A stretch of 49,010 nt of DNA from Chloroflexota bacterium (lineage in GTDB: Bacteria > Chloroflexota > Dehalococcoidia > Lucifugimonadales > UBA3495). Positions 15,867-25,621 of the stretch are shown here, one piece after another (the stretch's first letter is position 1; each line of letters starts with the position of its first letter). The stretch lies in the NCBI GenBank assembly GCA_002721995.1, contig PBMF01000013.1:39460-88469 (forward strand), in the 5' to 3' direction. The translations under genes and the position numbers were made by a program. The notes under the pieces were generated by a model. The model was not told the DNA's origin. It saw only the letters and a program-made list of their open reading frames with translations, and searched no databases.

Positions 15867-18266
15867 ATGTTAGAAGCCCTCAGTTGGTTCGTGGCCATCG
15901 AGGCCCTGGGCATCCTGGCCCTGCCCGCCGCCTTCCTGCTGTTCCGGCGTCTGCCCGACCGGGGCATGACCCTAGCAAAACCGGCGGCCCTGGTCTTTTT
16001 CTCCTACCTCTTGTGGGTGCTGGGCCTGACCCACATCGCCCCCAACACCCAGCTCACCATCATCGTCATGCTGGCCGTCGCCGCCGCACCCAGCGTTTTC
16101 TTGTACCGGCGCATCCTTACCGAGTTAAAAGACTTTGCCCGTGAGCACTGGCCGGTACTGGTCGCTACCGAAGTGGTCTTCATCGGGTTCTTCCTGTTGT
16201 GGCTGGGAATCGTCTCCGAGGCCCCGGCCATCAACCACACGGAAAAGCCCATGGACCTGGCCTTCGTCGGCGCCGTACTCCAGAGCGATTACTTCCCACC
16301 CGAAGACCCATGGCTCTCTGGGAACTCCATCAGCTACTACTACTTCGGCCATTTCATGGTGGCGTTCCTGTCCCAGCTGACCGGAGTGGTCTCCAGCTCC
16401 GGGTACAACCTGGGCATCGCCCTGGTGCCCGCAATGGCCGCCATGGGCACATTCGGGCTGGTCTACAACCTAGTCCGCCTGTTCGGCGGGACCCGCACTG
16501 CCGGCATGGTCTTCGGCTGCGTGGCCCCGGCCCTGGTGCTCCTGGCCGGGAACCTGGAAGGAGCGATGGAGTTCGTCCAACTGCGGGGCTGGGGCGGCGA
16601 GGGGTTCTGGGGTTGGCTGGGCATCAAGGGGCTGACGGGCCTGGAGGGCGGCTCGGGCGGTTTTCCCGACGGCCCGTGGTGGTGGTTCCGGGCCAGCCGG
16701 GTCATAGACACGCTGTCCGGCGGCCAGAGCCTGGACTACACCATCACCGAGTTCCCCATGTTCAGCTTCATCCTGGGGGACCTCCACCCCCACGTGATGA
16801 ACCTGCCCTTCATGGTCTTGGGACTGGGGCTTTGCCTCAACCTGTCCCTGTCAACCCAACGGCTGGGCCTGGACTGGCTGAGGACCCACCGCTGGGAGGC
16901 GGCGGCAATAGCCCTGTTCATCGGGTCTTTGGCCTTCATCAACCTGTGGGACCTGCCGGTTATGGCCGCGGTATTGGCTGCCACGGCCCTGGCCAAAGCC
17001 TTCGGCGACCGGGAGGGTAACCTGGCCTTGGCAGCCATGGACGCCGCCTTGGTCGTCCTGCCGGTGCTGGTTTTGGCCGTGGTGATGTTCCTGCCCTTCT
17101 ACGACAGCTTCGATGCTCCGACGTCGGGGCTGCTGCCCTTGAGGGAGGTGAACACCCGGCCCTTCCTGTTGTTCCTGGTGCTGGGGCCGTTCATCCTGAT
17201 CACCGTTTCGTTCCTGTTCCGCCAGGCGTTATCCCTGAAACGGCCAGGCGACAGCGACACTACGGCGGCGGTGCTGGTGACAATGATTGTGTTGGCGCCC
17301 TTCCTGGTCTGGATGGGCGTGGCCTTCTTCGTGACCTGGTTCGACGACGGTACTCGGGCCGCCTTCGGCGAGATTGGCGGCCGCATCATCCTGGTCATAC
17401 CCGGCCTGGCCCTGGTGGCTCTGGCCGGTTTCAGCCTCATGCAGCGTGTGCGCCTTTCCAACGGCCCGGTGCTCGCCTTCCCCCTGTTATTGGCCGGGCT
17501 GGCCTTCTACCTTCTGGTGGGCGCGGAACTCTTCTACATAGTCGACCAGTTCGGCGGCGGGTTCCGACGGATGAACACCGTCTTCAAGACCTACTACCAG
17601 GCCTGGCTCCTTCTGGGTATCGTCAGCTCCTACGGACTCTACTACCTGTGGTCGGTGCGCTCCGGCCTGCAGGTTCCGGCCAGGGTTGGCCGGGTGTTGC
17701 AGGGCGGCCGTTTGCTCTGGGTGGGTTCAGTGGCGGTCTTGCTGGTGGCGTCCTTCTACTACTCCGTGGGCGCGGTTTTGGACCGCACCGGTCTGCTCCG
17801 GGACGGCTACACCGCCAGCGACAACACCCTGGACGGTCTAGACTTCATCCAACAGTCCAACCTAGAGGAATACGCGGCGATTTCCTGGCTGCGGGACGAG
17901 GCCGGCTGGGGGCGCATCATCGAGGCGGTGGGCGACGACTACTCGGAGTTTGGCCGGGTCTCCTCTGCCACCGGCCTCCCCACCATCCTGGGGTGGAAGG
18001 GTCACGAACTCCAGTGGCGCAGCTCCTCCCAGGTATTCCAGGGCCGCGAGGAGGACGTTAAGACCATCTACTCCAGTGAAGACGGAGAGGCGGTAAAACG
18101 GTTGCTGGCCAGCTACGATGTGCGCTACGTTTACCTGGGCCCCCGCGAGCGGCAATCCTACGGCGGGCAATATCTGGCAAATCACAGCGAGTTTTTGAAA
18201 ACCGCCTTTGAGCAGGGCGGCGTAATTATTTACGAAATGGCAGACACCACGGCAGCAAACAGATGA
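15867..18266 (+). CDS. DUF2298 (Chlor_Arch_YYY) multi-spanning membrane protein
   Basis: 799 residues, with many hydrophobic segments across the length. Landmark blocks of the Chlor_Arch_YYY family are present: SISYYYFGHFMVAFLSQLTG, a TEFPMFSFILGDLHPHVMNL block, and FGGGFRRMNTVFKTYYQAW in the second half. The soluble C-terminal part contains AISWLRDEAGWG, as in GT-C type glycosyltransferase relatives. Function is undefined; the family is confined mostly to Chloroflexi and Archaea and is thought to act in lipid-linked sugar metabolism. It is translationally coupled to the next gene by an ATGA overlap (18263-18266). Confidence 0.9.
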   Translation: MLEALSWFVAIEALGILALPAAFLLFRRLPDRGMTLAKPAALVFFSYLLWVLGLTHIAPNTQLTIIVMLAVAAAPSVFLYRRILTELKDFAREHWPVLVATEVVFIGFFLLWLGIVSEAPAINHTEKPMDLAFVGAVLQSDYFPPEDPWLSGNSISYYYFGHFMVAFLSQLTGVVSSSGYNLGIALVPAMAAMGTFGLVYNLVRLFGGTRTAGMVFGCVAPALVLLAGNLEGAMEFVQLRGWGGEGFWGWLGIKGLTGLEGGSGGFPDGPWWWFRASRVIDTLSGGQSLDYTITEFPMFSFILGDLHPHVMNLPFMVLGLGLCLNLSLSTQRLGLDWLRTHRWEAAAIALFIGSLAFINLWDLPVMAAVLAATALAKAFGDREGNLALAAMDAALVVLPVLVLAVVMFLPFYDSFDAPTSGLLPLREVNTRPFLLFLVLGPFILITVSFLFRQALSLKRPGDSDTTAAVLVTMIVLAPFLVWMGVAFFVTWFDDGTRAAFGEIGGRIILVIPGLALVALAGFSLMQRVRLSNGPVLAFPLLLAGLAFYLLVGAELFYIVDQFGGGFRRMNTVFKTYYQAWLLLGIVSSYGLYYLWSVRSGLQVPARVGRVLQGGRLLWVGSVAVLLVASFYYSVGAVLDRTGLLRDGYTASDNTLDGLDFIQQSNLEEYAAISWLRDEAGWGRIIEAVGDDYSEFGRVSSATGLPTILGWKGHELQWRSSSQVFQGREEDVKTIYSSEDGEAVKRLLASYDVRYVYLGPRERQSYGGQYLANHSEFLKTAFEQGGVIIYEMADTTAANR

Positions 18267-20950
18267 GGGTGACAAGGGCAACGGCCGGTATGCGCTCAGC
18301 CCTCTCCCCCAAGACCCAGATTTCCCGCCTACTGACAGGCCGCAACTTCGGCCGGTTGGAGTTCGGGTTCCTGGCCATTGTGCTGGTGGCATTGGTCATG
18401 CGCCTTTGGGAACTGGGAGACCGCACCATGCACTATGACGAGGCCATCCACCTCCATTTTTCCTGGCGGTTGGCTGAGAGCGGCGGCGGTTTCCTGGGCT
18501 GGCCCTGGATATTCGGCACCGACTACATCCACTCGCCCTGGATGCACGGCCCCTTCCAGATCGAGCTGACGGCTCTCATCTTCAAGATATTCGGCGATAC
18601 CGATTTCACATCCCGGCTGGTCTACATCATCTTCGGCACGGCCCTGGTGGCGGTGCCCTACTTCTTCCGCGACTACATCGGCCGTTCCGGGGCCTTCCTG
18701 GCGGCGGTGATGCTGGCCATGTCGCCCACACTGCTCTACTTCAGCCGTTTCGGGCGCAACGACATCATCATGGCCTTCTTCGCGGCCTCGTTACTGGTGC
18801 TGATGTGGCGCTACATCCACGAGGGACACCGCCGCTATCTGTACCTGGCGTCGGCCGTGCTGGCCCTGATGTTCGCCACCAAGGAGACGGCGTATCTGGT
18901 GGTGGCGGTCTTCGGACTGCTCCTGTTCCTGGTCTCCATCGGCGACCTGTTGCCCTGGGCGCTGGGACGTACCAAGCTCTCCCATGTGGGCCCTCCCACC
19001 GGGTTATTCCTGCTTCTGGTAACGCTAACCCTGCCCCAGTGGTCGGCCGTTTCCGGCCTGTTCCAAGACGCCCTTGGCCTGACCCTGACCAACCCCGACC
19101 CGATAACCGGCAAGAACGTGGCCAACGTGGACGGCACCTCGGGACTGGTGGGCGCTCCGGCCTGGGAGGGCTCCACCCTGCTATTGCCGGTGCAGGACAT
19201 GCCCGTAGGCGTCCATATCGCTGCCGTGGCAGTTGGCCTCGGGGTATTGGGCTGGCTGTTAAGCCGTGGGCCCGCGGACAACCGGCGCATCTCGTGCCTG
19301 GTAGGGGCGCCGCTGGCTGTGTCCGCAGGTGTCGCCATTCTGATGTTCCGCCCCATAGCCGACCTGATAACGATGGGCGGAGTGCCCGCCCTGGACCTGA
19401 CACTGGGTATTCTCCTGGTTGCCGGCGGCCTCTCAGCCCTGGTCTACCACCGCTACGACGCCCAACGGAGCACCCTGCTGTTGTTCCTGCCCGCCTTCGC
19501 GACCGCCCTCTACGCCGTGCTGTTCACCCCGGTGTTGGACCTACAGGCGGTGGTGGACGGCATACTGCCCAGGGAGATAACAATCGGTGCGGCGTCCAAC
19601 GGTCTGCCAGCCAACTACGTGGTCGCCCTGGGAGTACTCTCCGGGACGATAATTCTTTCCGTGGTGGTGGGCGTGCGTTGGCTGGGGGGGGTGTGGCTCG
19701 TCTGTGCCGGCATCTTCTACGTCATCTGGGCGGCCCTCTACACCACACTCTTCACCAACCTGGCGGGACTGTTCAGCGGGTCCTGGCAGGGCATGGGTTA
19801 CTGGGTGGCCCAACAGGACGTGGCCCGGGGTAACCAGCCCTGGTACTACTACTTCGTGGGGATGCCGGTCTACGAACTGCTGCCGGTGGTCTTCGCCATC
19901 GCTGGGGCCTTCTATTTCATCAAGCGCGGGGACATTCTGGGGCTGCTATTGACCCTCTGGGCTGGGATAACCTTCCTGGCCTACAGCACGGCCAGCGAGA
20001 AGATGCCCTGGCTGTTGGTCAACATCACCCTGCCCATGATCTTCCTGGCAGCCAAGTTCCTGGGGGACCTGGTGGACTCGGTCCGTTGGGGGCAGGCACT
20101 GCGATTGGGGGCGGGCGCGTTATTCTTGCTGGCGCCCTTGGCCCTCTTGGGCGGGCTGTTCTTCCTGTACGCCTACACGGACAGCGGTCTAGGCGCGCAG
20201 CACTGGACGGTCTTGGCCGGGTCGGTATTTGCGGTGCTGACGGGGGCCTATCTGGTGCGCGTGACTTCATCTGCCCGGGGCGGAGCGGCGGCGGCGCTGG
20301 GCGTGGCTGCCCTGCTCTTGGGGTTCGGCCTCTGGAGCGGAATGCGGGCCAGCTACACCTACGACGACTCGGTGGTTGAGATCCTGGTCTATGCCCAGGG
20401 CGGGTCCGACCTACAAGAGACATTTGCCGCCATGGATACACAGATCTTTTCCGCTGTCCCGGACACCGAACGCCAGCCATTCGAGACGCGGCGTCCGGTG
20501 GAGGTGGACTACGACGTTTGGTACCCCTTCCAGTGGTACGTCAGGGATGCGGAACGGGCAGGCCAATTGCGGTTCACCTGCTTCAAGCAGAAGGAGGACG
20601 ACGGCTGGAACGAGGGCTGTAACTCGCTGGATGAGAAGCCGGGGGAAGAGGACTTCGTGCCCGACCTGCTCATGATGACCTCCGACCATGCCGGGCGGGG
20701 CGGGGTTGAGCTGGAAGAGTACGACAAGAGTCAGTCACAACACAGCCTTCTATGGTTCCCCGAGTCCTACCGCAGACCCACCGAGGCCCGGCAGGAGGAG
20801 GAATGGCGGGACGAGTTGAGCCGGGACTTTGACTTCTTCAAGGACGTTGCCACCAGCAGACAGGCCTGGCGCGACGTGATGGAGTACTGGATCTTCCGGG
20901 AGCTGGACCGGGACTGGTTCACCGGCGATTACTTCACTTTCCAGCGATAG
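18263..20950 (+). CDS. Agl23-type GT39-like membrane glycosyltransferase (TIGR03663)
   Basis: 895 residues. A cytoplasmic N-terminus leads into a transmembrane helix, then the first extracellular loop with M-H-Y-D-E-A-I-H-L-H-F, the acidic motif that GT-C enzymes use to bind lipid-phosphate sugar donors. It is followed by SPWMHGPFQ, many membrane spans, and a soluble tail rich in charged residues (from about 690) that includes DVWYPFQWYVRD. The archaeal relative is described as associated with flippase activity in N-glycan assembly. It is coupled to the DUF2298 gene by a 4-nt overlap, so the two products probably act together. Donor and acceptor are unknown. Confidence 0.88.
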   Translation: MRVTRATAGMRSALSPKTQISRLLTGRNFGRLEFGFLAIVLVALVMRLWELGDRTMHYDEAIHLHFSWRLAESGGGFLGWPWIFGTDYIHSPWMHGPFQIELTALIFKIFGDTDFTSRLVYIIFGTALVAVPYFFRDYIGRSGAFLAAVMLAMSPTLLYFSRFGRNDIIMAFFAASLLVLMWRYIHEGHRRYLYLASAVLALMFATKETAYLVVAVFGLLLFLVSIGDLLPWALGRTKLSHVGPPTGLFLLLVTLTLPQWSAVSGLFQDALGLTLTNPDPITGKNVANVDGTSGLVGAPAWEGSTLLLPVQDMPVGVHIAAVAVGLGVLGWLLSRGPADNRRISCLVGAPLAVSAGVAILMFRPIADLITMGGVPALDLTLGILLVAGGLSALVYHRYDAQRSTLLLFLPAFATALYAVLFTPVLDLQAVVDGILPREITIGAASNGLPANYVVALGVLSGTIILSVVVGVRWLGGVWLVCAGIFYVIWAALYTTLFTNLAGLFSGSWQGMGYWVAQQDVARGNQPWYYYFVGMPVYELLPVVFAIAGAFYFIKRGDILGLLLTLWAGITFLAYSTASEKMPWLLVNITLPMIFLAAKFLGDLVDSVRWGQALRLGAGALFLLAPLALLGGLFFLYAYTDSGLGAQHWTVLAGSVFAVLTGAYLVRVTSSARGGAAAALGVAALLLGFGLWSGMRASYTYDDSVVEILVYAQGGSDLQETFAAMDTQIFSAVPDTERQPFETRRPVEVDYDVWYPFQWYVRDAERAGQLRFTCFKQKEDDGWNEGCNSLDEKPGEEDFVPDLLMMTSDHAGRGGVELEEYDKSQSQHSLLWFPESYRRPTEARQEEEWRDELSRDFDFFKDVATSRQAWRDVMEYWIFRELDRDWFTGDYFTFQR

Positions 20951-21016
20951 GGTGAGCGTGCCGCCGGCACACACCGGGTATACTGGTATTCAGCCTCAGA
21001 CCAAGGACCAGGTTAG

Positions 21017-22108
21017 TTGACCTCCATGAATTGGCAGTTTTGGTTGGGCGCCGGTATCAGCCTGGCCCTGCTACTCATCCTCCTCTACCAGGTGGATATG
21101 GGGGAGCTTTGGCACTCCCTCCAAGAAGCCGATTACGGGTTGTTGGCGCCGTCCATAGGCATCTATTTCGTGGCCGTGCTGTTCCGGGCCGTCCGCTGGA
21201 AATATCTACTCACGCCCATAGCCGCCATTCCCGTCCGGCGTCTCTATCCGGTGGTGGTCATCGGCTACATGGCCAACAACCTGTTGCCCGTGCGCCTGGG
21301 AGAGATTGTCCGCTCCCATTACCTGGCCCGCAGGGAAGACCTGAGCACCAGCTCGGCCCTGGCCACCGTCGCGGTGGAGCGGGTCTACGACGGCATCACC
21401 CTGCTGGCCTTTGCGGCGGTCTCCGCACCTTTCCTGTTGCTGTTGGGCGAGTTCGACGGCCTGGCGGAAACGTCCCGTTCTCTGGGTGTTGTCTCCATCA
21501 TCCTCACCGTCTCAGCCTTCGCCACCCTGCTGGTTTTCTTCACCCTCCTCGGCAGTTCCGCCGCCTTCGCCGTCCGGGTGGAAGGCTGGTTGAACATCGT
21601 GCCGCCGGGACCCCGGCCCAACGTGAAACGACTCTACTGGACCTTCGTCCAGGGCCTGTCGGTGCTCAATTCGCCCAGCAATCATCTGGGCCTGTTCATC
21701 TACTCTCTGCCCGTCTGGTTCTTGGAAGGGGCCATGTACTTCCTACTGGCCTATTCCTTTGGCATCGACGACTACTTCAGCTCGGTGTGGAAGCTCCTGC
21801 TGGTGGTCCTGCTGCTCACCGCAACGTCCAACCTGGCGACGGCCATACCCAGTTTTGTGGGCGGCATCGGGCCCTTTGAGGCCGTGGCCCAGCGCACGCT
21901 CATCGCCGTGGGCGTGGGCGGCGAGGTGGCCCTGGCCTACAGCGGCTTTCTACATCTGGTGGCCCTATGGCTGCCGGTGAACGTGGTGGGGCTGGTGCTC
22001 CTGTGGCGGAGCAACCTGTCCCTGCGGCAGATGGCGGACACCAAGGCTGTGACCGGACCCAAAACGGCACCGGGGCTGGCGGGCGAGGCAGCCGCGGAGG
22101 ACGATTGA
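21017..22108 (+). CDS. Flippase-like/lysylphosphatidylglycerol synthase TM-domain protein (UPF0104)
   Basis: 363 residues with about eight membrane helices. Diagnostic blocks are GYMANNLLPVRLGEIVRSHYL near 91-111, VAVERVYDGITLLAF, and the late PSFVGGIGPFEAVAQRTLIA. The family includes the flippase half of MprF and many stand-alone proteins in envelope glycan clusters, which fits its neighbours. The TTG at 21017 is 9 nt after AAGGA; the ATG at 21026 is a possible alternative. The stop overlaps the next ATG by one base (TGATG). Confidence 0.9.
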   Translation: MTSMNWQFWLGAGISLALLLILLYQVDMGELWHSLQEADYGLLAPSIGIYFVAVLFRAVRWKYLLTPIAAIPVRRLYPVVVIGYMANNLLPVRLGEIVRSHYLARREDLSTSSALATVAVERVYDGITLLAFAAVSAPFLLLLGEFDGLAETSRSLGVVSIILTVSAFATLLVFFTLLGSSAAFAVRVEGWLNIVPPGPRPNVKRLYWTFVQGLSVLNSPSNHLGLFIYSLPVWFLEGAMYFLLAYSFGIDDYFSSVWKLLLVVLLLTATSNLATAIPSFVGGIGPFEAVAQRTLIAVGVGGEVALAYSGFLHLVALWLPVNVVGLVLLWRSNLSLRQMADTKAVTGPKTAPGLAGEAAAEDD

Positions 22109-23439
22109 TGCGAGTAGGAATCATCGGCGGCGGAGTGGCCGGTCTGGCCGCAGCCCACCACCTAACGAAGAATGGCAACCACGCGGAGGTCTTCGAACAG
22201 TCCGACTTCTTGGGCGGTCAGGCCTCCACCTTCGATGTTTACGGAGGCCGCCTGGAGCGGGGCTACCACCACCTCTTCGTCAGCGACACCGAGATCACCG
22301 AGTTGATCCATGAGCTGGGGTTGGGCGAAAAGCTGGCCTGGCTCGAGTCCAGCGTCGGCTTTTACTACGACCGGAAGATCTGGGACTTCGCCACCCCCAT
22401 GGACCTGCTGCGCTTCAAACCCCTGGGCTTCTTCCAGCGCATTAGGGTCGGACTCTGGACGCTGCTCCTGCAAAAGACGCGCAACTACCAGAAATTCGAG
22501 TCCATCACCGCCAAGGACTGGCTGGAGCGGCGCATGGGCCAAAACGCCTACCGGGTCATCTGGGAACCCATGCTGCGGGGCAAATTCGGCGAGTTCTACG
22601 ACCGCGTCTCCATGACCTGGATCTGGGGCAAGGTCTATCTGCGGGTGGCCTCCCGGGGCAAGGGCGGCCAGAAGGAGCGCCTCGGCTATCCCATGGGCAG
22701 CTTCGGTGAAGTTATCGACGTCCTCGCCCAGCGGGTCAGGGACCAGGGTGGAGAGATACACACTTCCGCCACGGTTACAGGTATCGTCGAGTCGGAGGGA
22801 AGGGCCACCGCCTTGGACGTGCGGCTCGATGGCGGCGAAGGGGAACGGCGGGAGTATGACGCGGTCATCGCCACCACGCCGTCCTACGTGTTCACCAGGC
22901 TGGCACCGGAAATGCCCCAGGACTACCTCAGCAAACTGGAGGGCACCCAGTACCTGTCGGCGGTATTGATGGTGATTGTGCTGGACCGCCAGTTCACCGA
23001 TAAATATTGGCTGAACATCGCCGACCCGGAGATGCCCTTTGTGGCCCTCATCGAGCACACCAACCTGATCGACCGGGAGTTGTACGGCGGCAAGCACATC
23101 CTCTACATCAGCAACTATCCCAGCCGGGACAGCGAGCTGTACCAGAAATCAGCAGAGGACCTGTTCGAGCTATTCGTGCCCCACTTGAAGAAGATCAACC
23201 CGGACTTCGACCCGTCTTGGGTACTGGAGCGGCACCACCACAAGCTGGACGGCGCCCAACCGATCGTGGGCGTGAACTACGGCTCCGGAATACCGGACCA
23301 CCGAACGCCCCACAGGGGCCTGTACCTGGCCAACACCACCCAGATATACCCCGAAGACCGGGGCACCAACTACTCGGTACGTATGGGCAACCAGGTGGCC
23401 CAGATGGTCATCGACGACGCCGGAGGCAATCCGGCCTAA
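22108..23439 (+). CDS. FAD-dependent amine oxidase/protoporphyrinogen oxidase-like protein
   Basis: 443 residues from the ATG at 22108, which overlaps the upstream stop. It begins with a textbook dinucleotide-binding motif (VGIIGGGVAGLAAAHHL) followed by the second FAD contact E-V-F-E-Q-S-D-F-L-G-G-Q and R-G-Y-H-H-L-F. The C-terminus has the closing FAD contact region GLYLANTTQIYPEDRGTNYS. The family includes HemG/HemY-like oxidases, carotenoid desaturases and UDP-sugar-linked oxidoreductases. Coupling to the flippase-like gene suggests work on a polyprenyl- or sugar-linked substrate, but this is inference. Confidence 0.87.
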   Translation: MRVGIIGGGVAGLAAAHHLTKNGNHAEVFEQSDFLGGQASTFDVYGGRLERGYHHLFVSDTEITELIHELGLGEKLAWLESSVGFYYDRKIWDFATPMDLLRFKPLGFFQRIRVGLWTLLLQKTRNYQKFESITAKDWLERRMGQNAYRVIWEPMLRGKFGEFYDRVSMTWIWGKVYLRVASRGKGGQKERLGYPMGSFGEVIDVLAQRVRDQGGEIHTSATVTGIVESEGRATALDVRLDGGEGERREYDAVIATTPSYVFTRLAPEMPQDYLSKLEGTQYLSAVLMVIVLDRQFTDKYWLNIADPEMPFVALIEHTNLIDRELYGGKHILYISNYPSRDSELYQKSAEDLFELFVPHLKKINPDFDPSWVLERHHHKLDGAQPIVGVNYGSGIPDHRTPHRGLYLANTTQIYPEDRGTNYSVRMGNQVAQMVIDDAGGNPA

Positions 23440-23458
23440 TTCGTGCCCGCCAGCGGTG

Positions 23459-23486
23459 TTGCAAATCCCGGCCCGTCTTGTACAAT
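23459..23486 (+). promoter_or_regulatory. Possible promoter for the small Tat-signal protein gene
   Basis: TTGCAA (23459-23464), 16-nt spacer, TACAAT (23481-23486). Leader of about 49 nt before the TTG start at 23542. Confidence 0.5.
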
Positions 23487-23541
23487 CTATCTGGACTCAG
23501 CAGACCGGCGCCCGGCGAGGGTAGACCGGTAGGAGAATACC

Positions 23542-23799
23542 TTGGCAGACCATATTGAAACCGGAAACAGGGAACCCGGAAACAAAGCAACTGAGAACAA
23601 GCCCGGCGAGTCCCGCCGGAGCTTTCTGGCCAAGATGGGCCTGGGCGTAGCCGCTGTGGCCATCGCCGGTGGACCGCTGGGCATGTTGGGCCGCTTCCGT
23701 GGCAAGCAGGAGGCAGCCGCCAACCAGGAATTCGCCAGCGAGGATTCCATCTTCCACCCCGCCTCCGACCCCCGCAACGACCCCCGACGCAACGTCTAG
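23542..23799 (+). CDS. Small Tat-signal protein of unknown function
   Basis: 85 residues, starting at TTG with GTAGGAGA about 7 nt upstream. A charged N-terminus is followed by a twin-arginine motif (S-R-R-S-F-L-A-K) and a hydrophobic stretch MGLGVAAVAIAGGPLGML, then a basic and finally a Pro/Asp/Arg-rich tail. There is almost nothing beyond the signal, so the product may be a membrane-anchored tail or a partner co-exported with an enzyme. Small Tat peptides of this sort accompany formate dehydrogenases elsewhere, but no such enzyme gene is next to it. I do not recognise a family. Confidence 0.6.
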   Translation: MADHIETGNREPGNKATENKPGESRRSFLAKMGLGVAAVAIAGGPLGMLGRFRGKQEAAANQEFASEDSIFHPASDPRNDPRRNV

Positions 23800-23812
23800 G
23801 TTTCTGAGCACC

Positions 23813-23836
23813 GGGGCCATTCAGTAAGGTGGCCCC
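23813..23836. terminator. Hairpin between convergent genes
   Basis: GGGGCCA (23813-23819) and TGGCCCC (23830-23836) form a 7-bp stem with a 10-nt loop between two converging genes. No T-run follows on either side, so it is at best a weak transcription barrier. Confidence 0.35.
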
Positions 23837-23856
23837 TATCCCAACCTTCCCCTTTT

Positions 23857-25575
23857 CTAGCGGCGGCCGAACTCCCTTTCCATATGGAAGGAACTGAAAT
23901 GCACCATGGTCGGACGGCCGTGGGGGCAGGTATGGGGATTGGGCGTTGCCTCCAACTGTTCGAGCAGCGCCACCATCTCCGGCTCCGTCAATGACTTCCC
24001 CGCTCTGATCGCCCCGTGACACGCTATCGAAGCCGCTGTCACATCCTCTTTCTGTCTCACCAGCCCTTCAAAAGCCGTCATATCCAGCACGTCCAGAAGC
24101 GCCCTCGCCGGGTCGCCCTCTCCGAAGATGGCCGGCACCGCCCGCAGCAGATAGCTGCCGTCGCCAAAGGGCTCGAACTGGAAGCCGTAATTCTCCAGGG
24201 CCTCTCTGTTGGTCTTGAGGGTGTCCGTCTGGGCCGGCGATAGTTCCACCGGCACCGGACCCAACAAAGGCTGGGACTGGGACTCCCGTTGGGCGATCTT
24301 CTGGCAGATGCGGTCGAATAGCACCCGCTCGTGGGCGGCGTGCTGGTCCACCAGGAACATGCCCTCGGCGCCCTCGGCCACTATGTAGGTCAACTTGAGC
24401 TGGCCCACGACTTTTAATGGCGGGGCCGGCCGCCGGGGCACTGCGGCGTCGGGTGGGGCGCTGGCCGGGTATTCGAGAGCAGAGCCGCCGCTCCTTGCGC
24501 CGCCAAAGGCGCTCCTGGGGAAGAAAGACGTCGCCGGGGCCGCGGCGTACTCCGGGTTTGGCGAGGTCAGCATGGGCACCGGAGACTCGGCCACCAGCAC
24601 CATCCTCACCGCCCGCTGTACCGTTGAGAAGACCCGGCTTTCGTCCTTGAAGCGTACCTCCCGTTTGGCTGGGTGGGCGTTAACGTCCACGTCCTCGTAG
24701 GGCATGCTGATGTTCAAGGACGCCAGCGGGTAGCGCTTCACCTGCAGCAGGCCCATGTAGGCCTCCTCCACGGCGAAGGACAGCATCCGGCTCTGCACCC
24801 ACCTACGGTTCACGAAGAAGGTCATGTAGGTGCGGTTGGCCCTGGTAAGGCTGGGCGCGCCGGCGAATCCGTCCACCTGGTAGCCGTTGGCTTCATCTTC
24901 GGCATGCACCTCCAGCATGGCCGTGGCCGCCTGGGGTCCGTATACCGCCAGAAGGGCCTCTCTGGGCACGCCGTTGCCGGGGCTGGTGAAGGAAGTCCGT
25001 CCGTCAACGACCAGCTGGAAGCGGACGGCAGGGAAGACCAGTGCGTAGCGACTGACCAGTTCTTGGACACGGGAGGTCTCCGCTGAAGATGAGCGCAGGA
25101 ACTTGCGTCGTGCCGGCAGGTTGCCGAAAAGGTCTGAGACTTCCACCGTGGTGCCCTGGGGACAGCCCTGGCTGCCCGAGGAGACTTCCTCGCCCCACAG
25201 GAGCTCCATGCGGAATCCGGCGGACTCCAGGGGTTGGCGGGTGGCGAGGACGGTGCGGGAGACGGCGGCTATGCTGGGTAGGGCCTCGCCCCGGAAGCCC
25301 ATGGTGGCGATGGCGTCCAGCTGCTCCTGGCTGTCGATCTTGCTGGTGGCGTGGCGTTGGAAGGCCACGGGGACTTCATCTGCCGGAATGCCGTGGCCGT
25401 CGTCGCTTACCTTGAGGAGTTCCACCCCTCCGGCCTTGATCTCCACGGTGATCTGGCCAGCGCCGGCATCGATGGAATTTTCCACCAATTCCTTGACCAC
25501 AGAGGCGGGCCGCTCCACTACCTCGCCGGCGGCAATCTTAGCGGCCAGGTCCGAGGGCAGTACTTTGATCGGCAT
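23857..25575 (-). CDS. mutL: DNA mismatch repair protein MutL
   Basis: 572 residues. GHKL ATPase motifs are complete: E-L-V-E-N-S-I-D-A-G-A near 29-39, DDGHGI, and TMGFRGEALPSI. The C-terminal dimerisation domain carries the metal-site motifs of endonuclease-type MutL: D-Q-H-A-A-H-E-R-V-L-F-D, with Asp where the last Glu usually stands, then a CHGAIRAGKSL segment and C-P-H-G-R-P. So this MutL probably nicks DNA itself, as expected in bacteria without MutH. The start is a GTG-ATG pair (25578/25575). It is the last gene of a minus-strand run with mutS, the ArsC-like selenoprotein and the HAD gene. Confidence 0.96.
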   Translation of the reverse strand: MPIKVLPSDLAAKIAAGEVVERPASVVKELVENSIDAGAGQITVEIKAGGVELLKVSDDGHGIPADEVPVAFQRHATSKIDSQEQLDAIATMGFRGEALPSIAAVSRTVLATRQPLESAGFRMELLWGEEVSSGSQGCPQGTTVEVSDLFGNLPARRKFLRSSSAETSRVQELVSRYALVFPAVRFQLVVDGRTSFTSPGNGVPREALLAVYGPQAATAMLEVHAEDEANGYQVDGFAGAPSLTRANRTYMTFFVNRRWVQSRMLSFAVEEAYMGLLQVKRYPLASLNISMPYEDVDVNAHPAKREVRFKDESRVFSTVQRAVRMVLVAESPVPMLTSPNPEYAAAPATSFFPRSAFGGARSGGSALEYPASAPPDAAVPRRPAPPLKVVGQLKLTYIVAEGAEGMFLVDQHAAHERVLFDRICQKIAQRESQSQPLLGPVPVELSPAQTDTLKTNREALENYGFQFEPFGDGSYLLRAVPAIFGEGDPARALLDVLDMTAFEGLVRQKEDVTAASIACHGAIRAGKSLTEPEMVALLEQLEATPNPHTCPHGRPTMVHFSSFHMEREFGRR

Positions 25576-25621
25576 CACTGACCCCCAGGGGAAGGAAGGT
25601 CGCAGGCCGCTGGACCGGAAC

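Noticed and set aside
20979-20984. TATACT upstream of the flippase-like gene as a promoter
   Set aside because: There is no -35 hexamer or extended -10 at the correct place.
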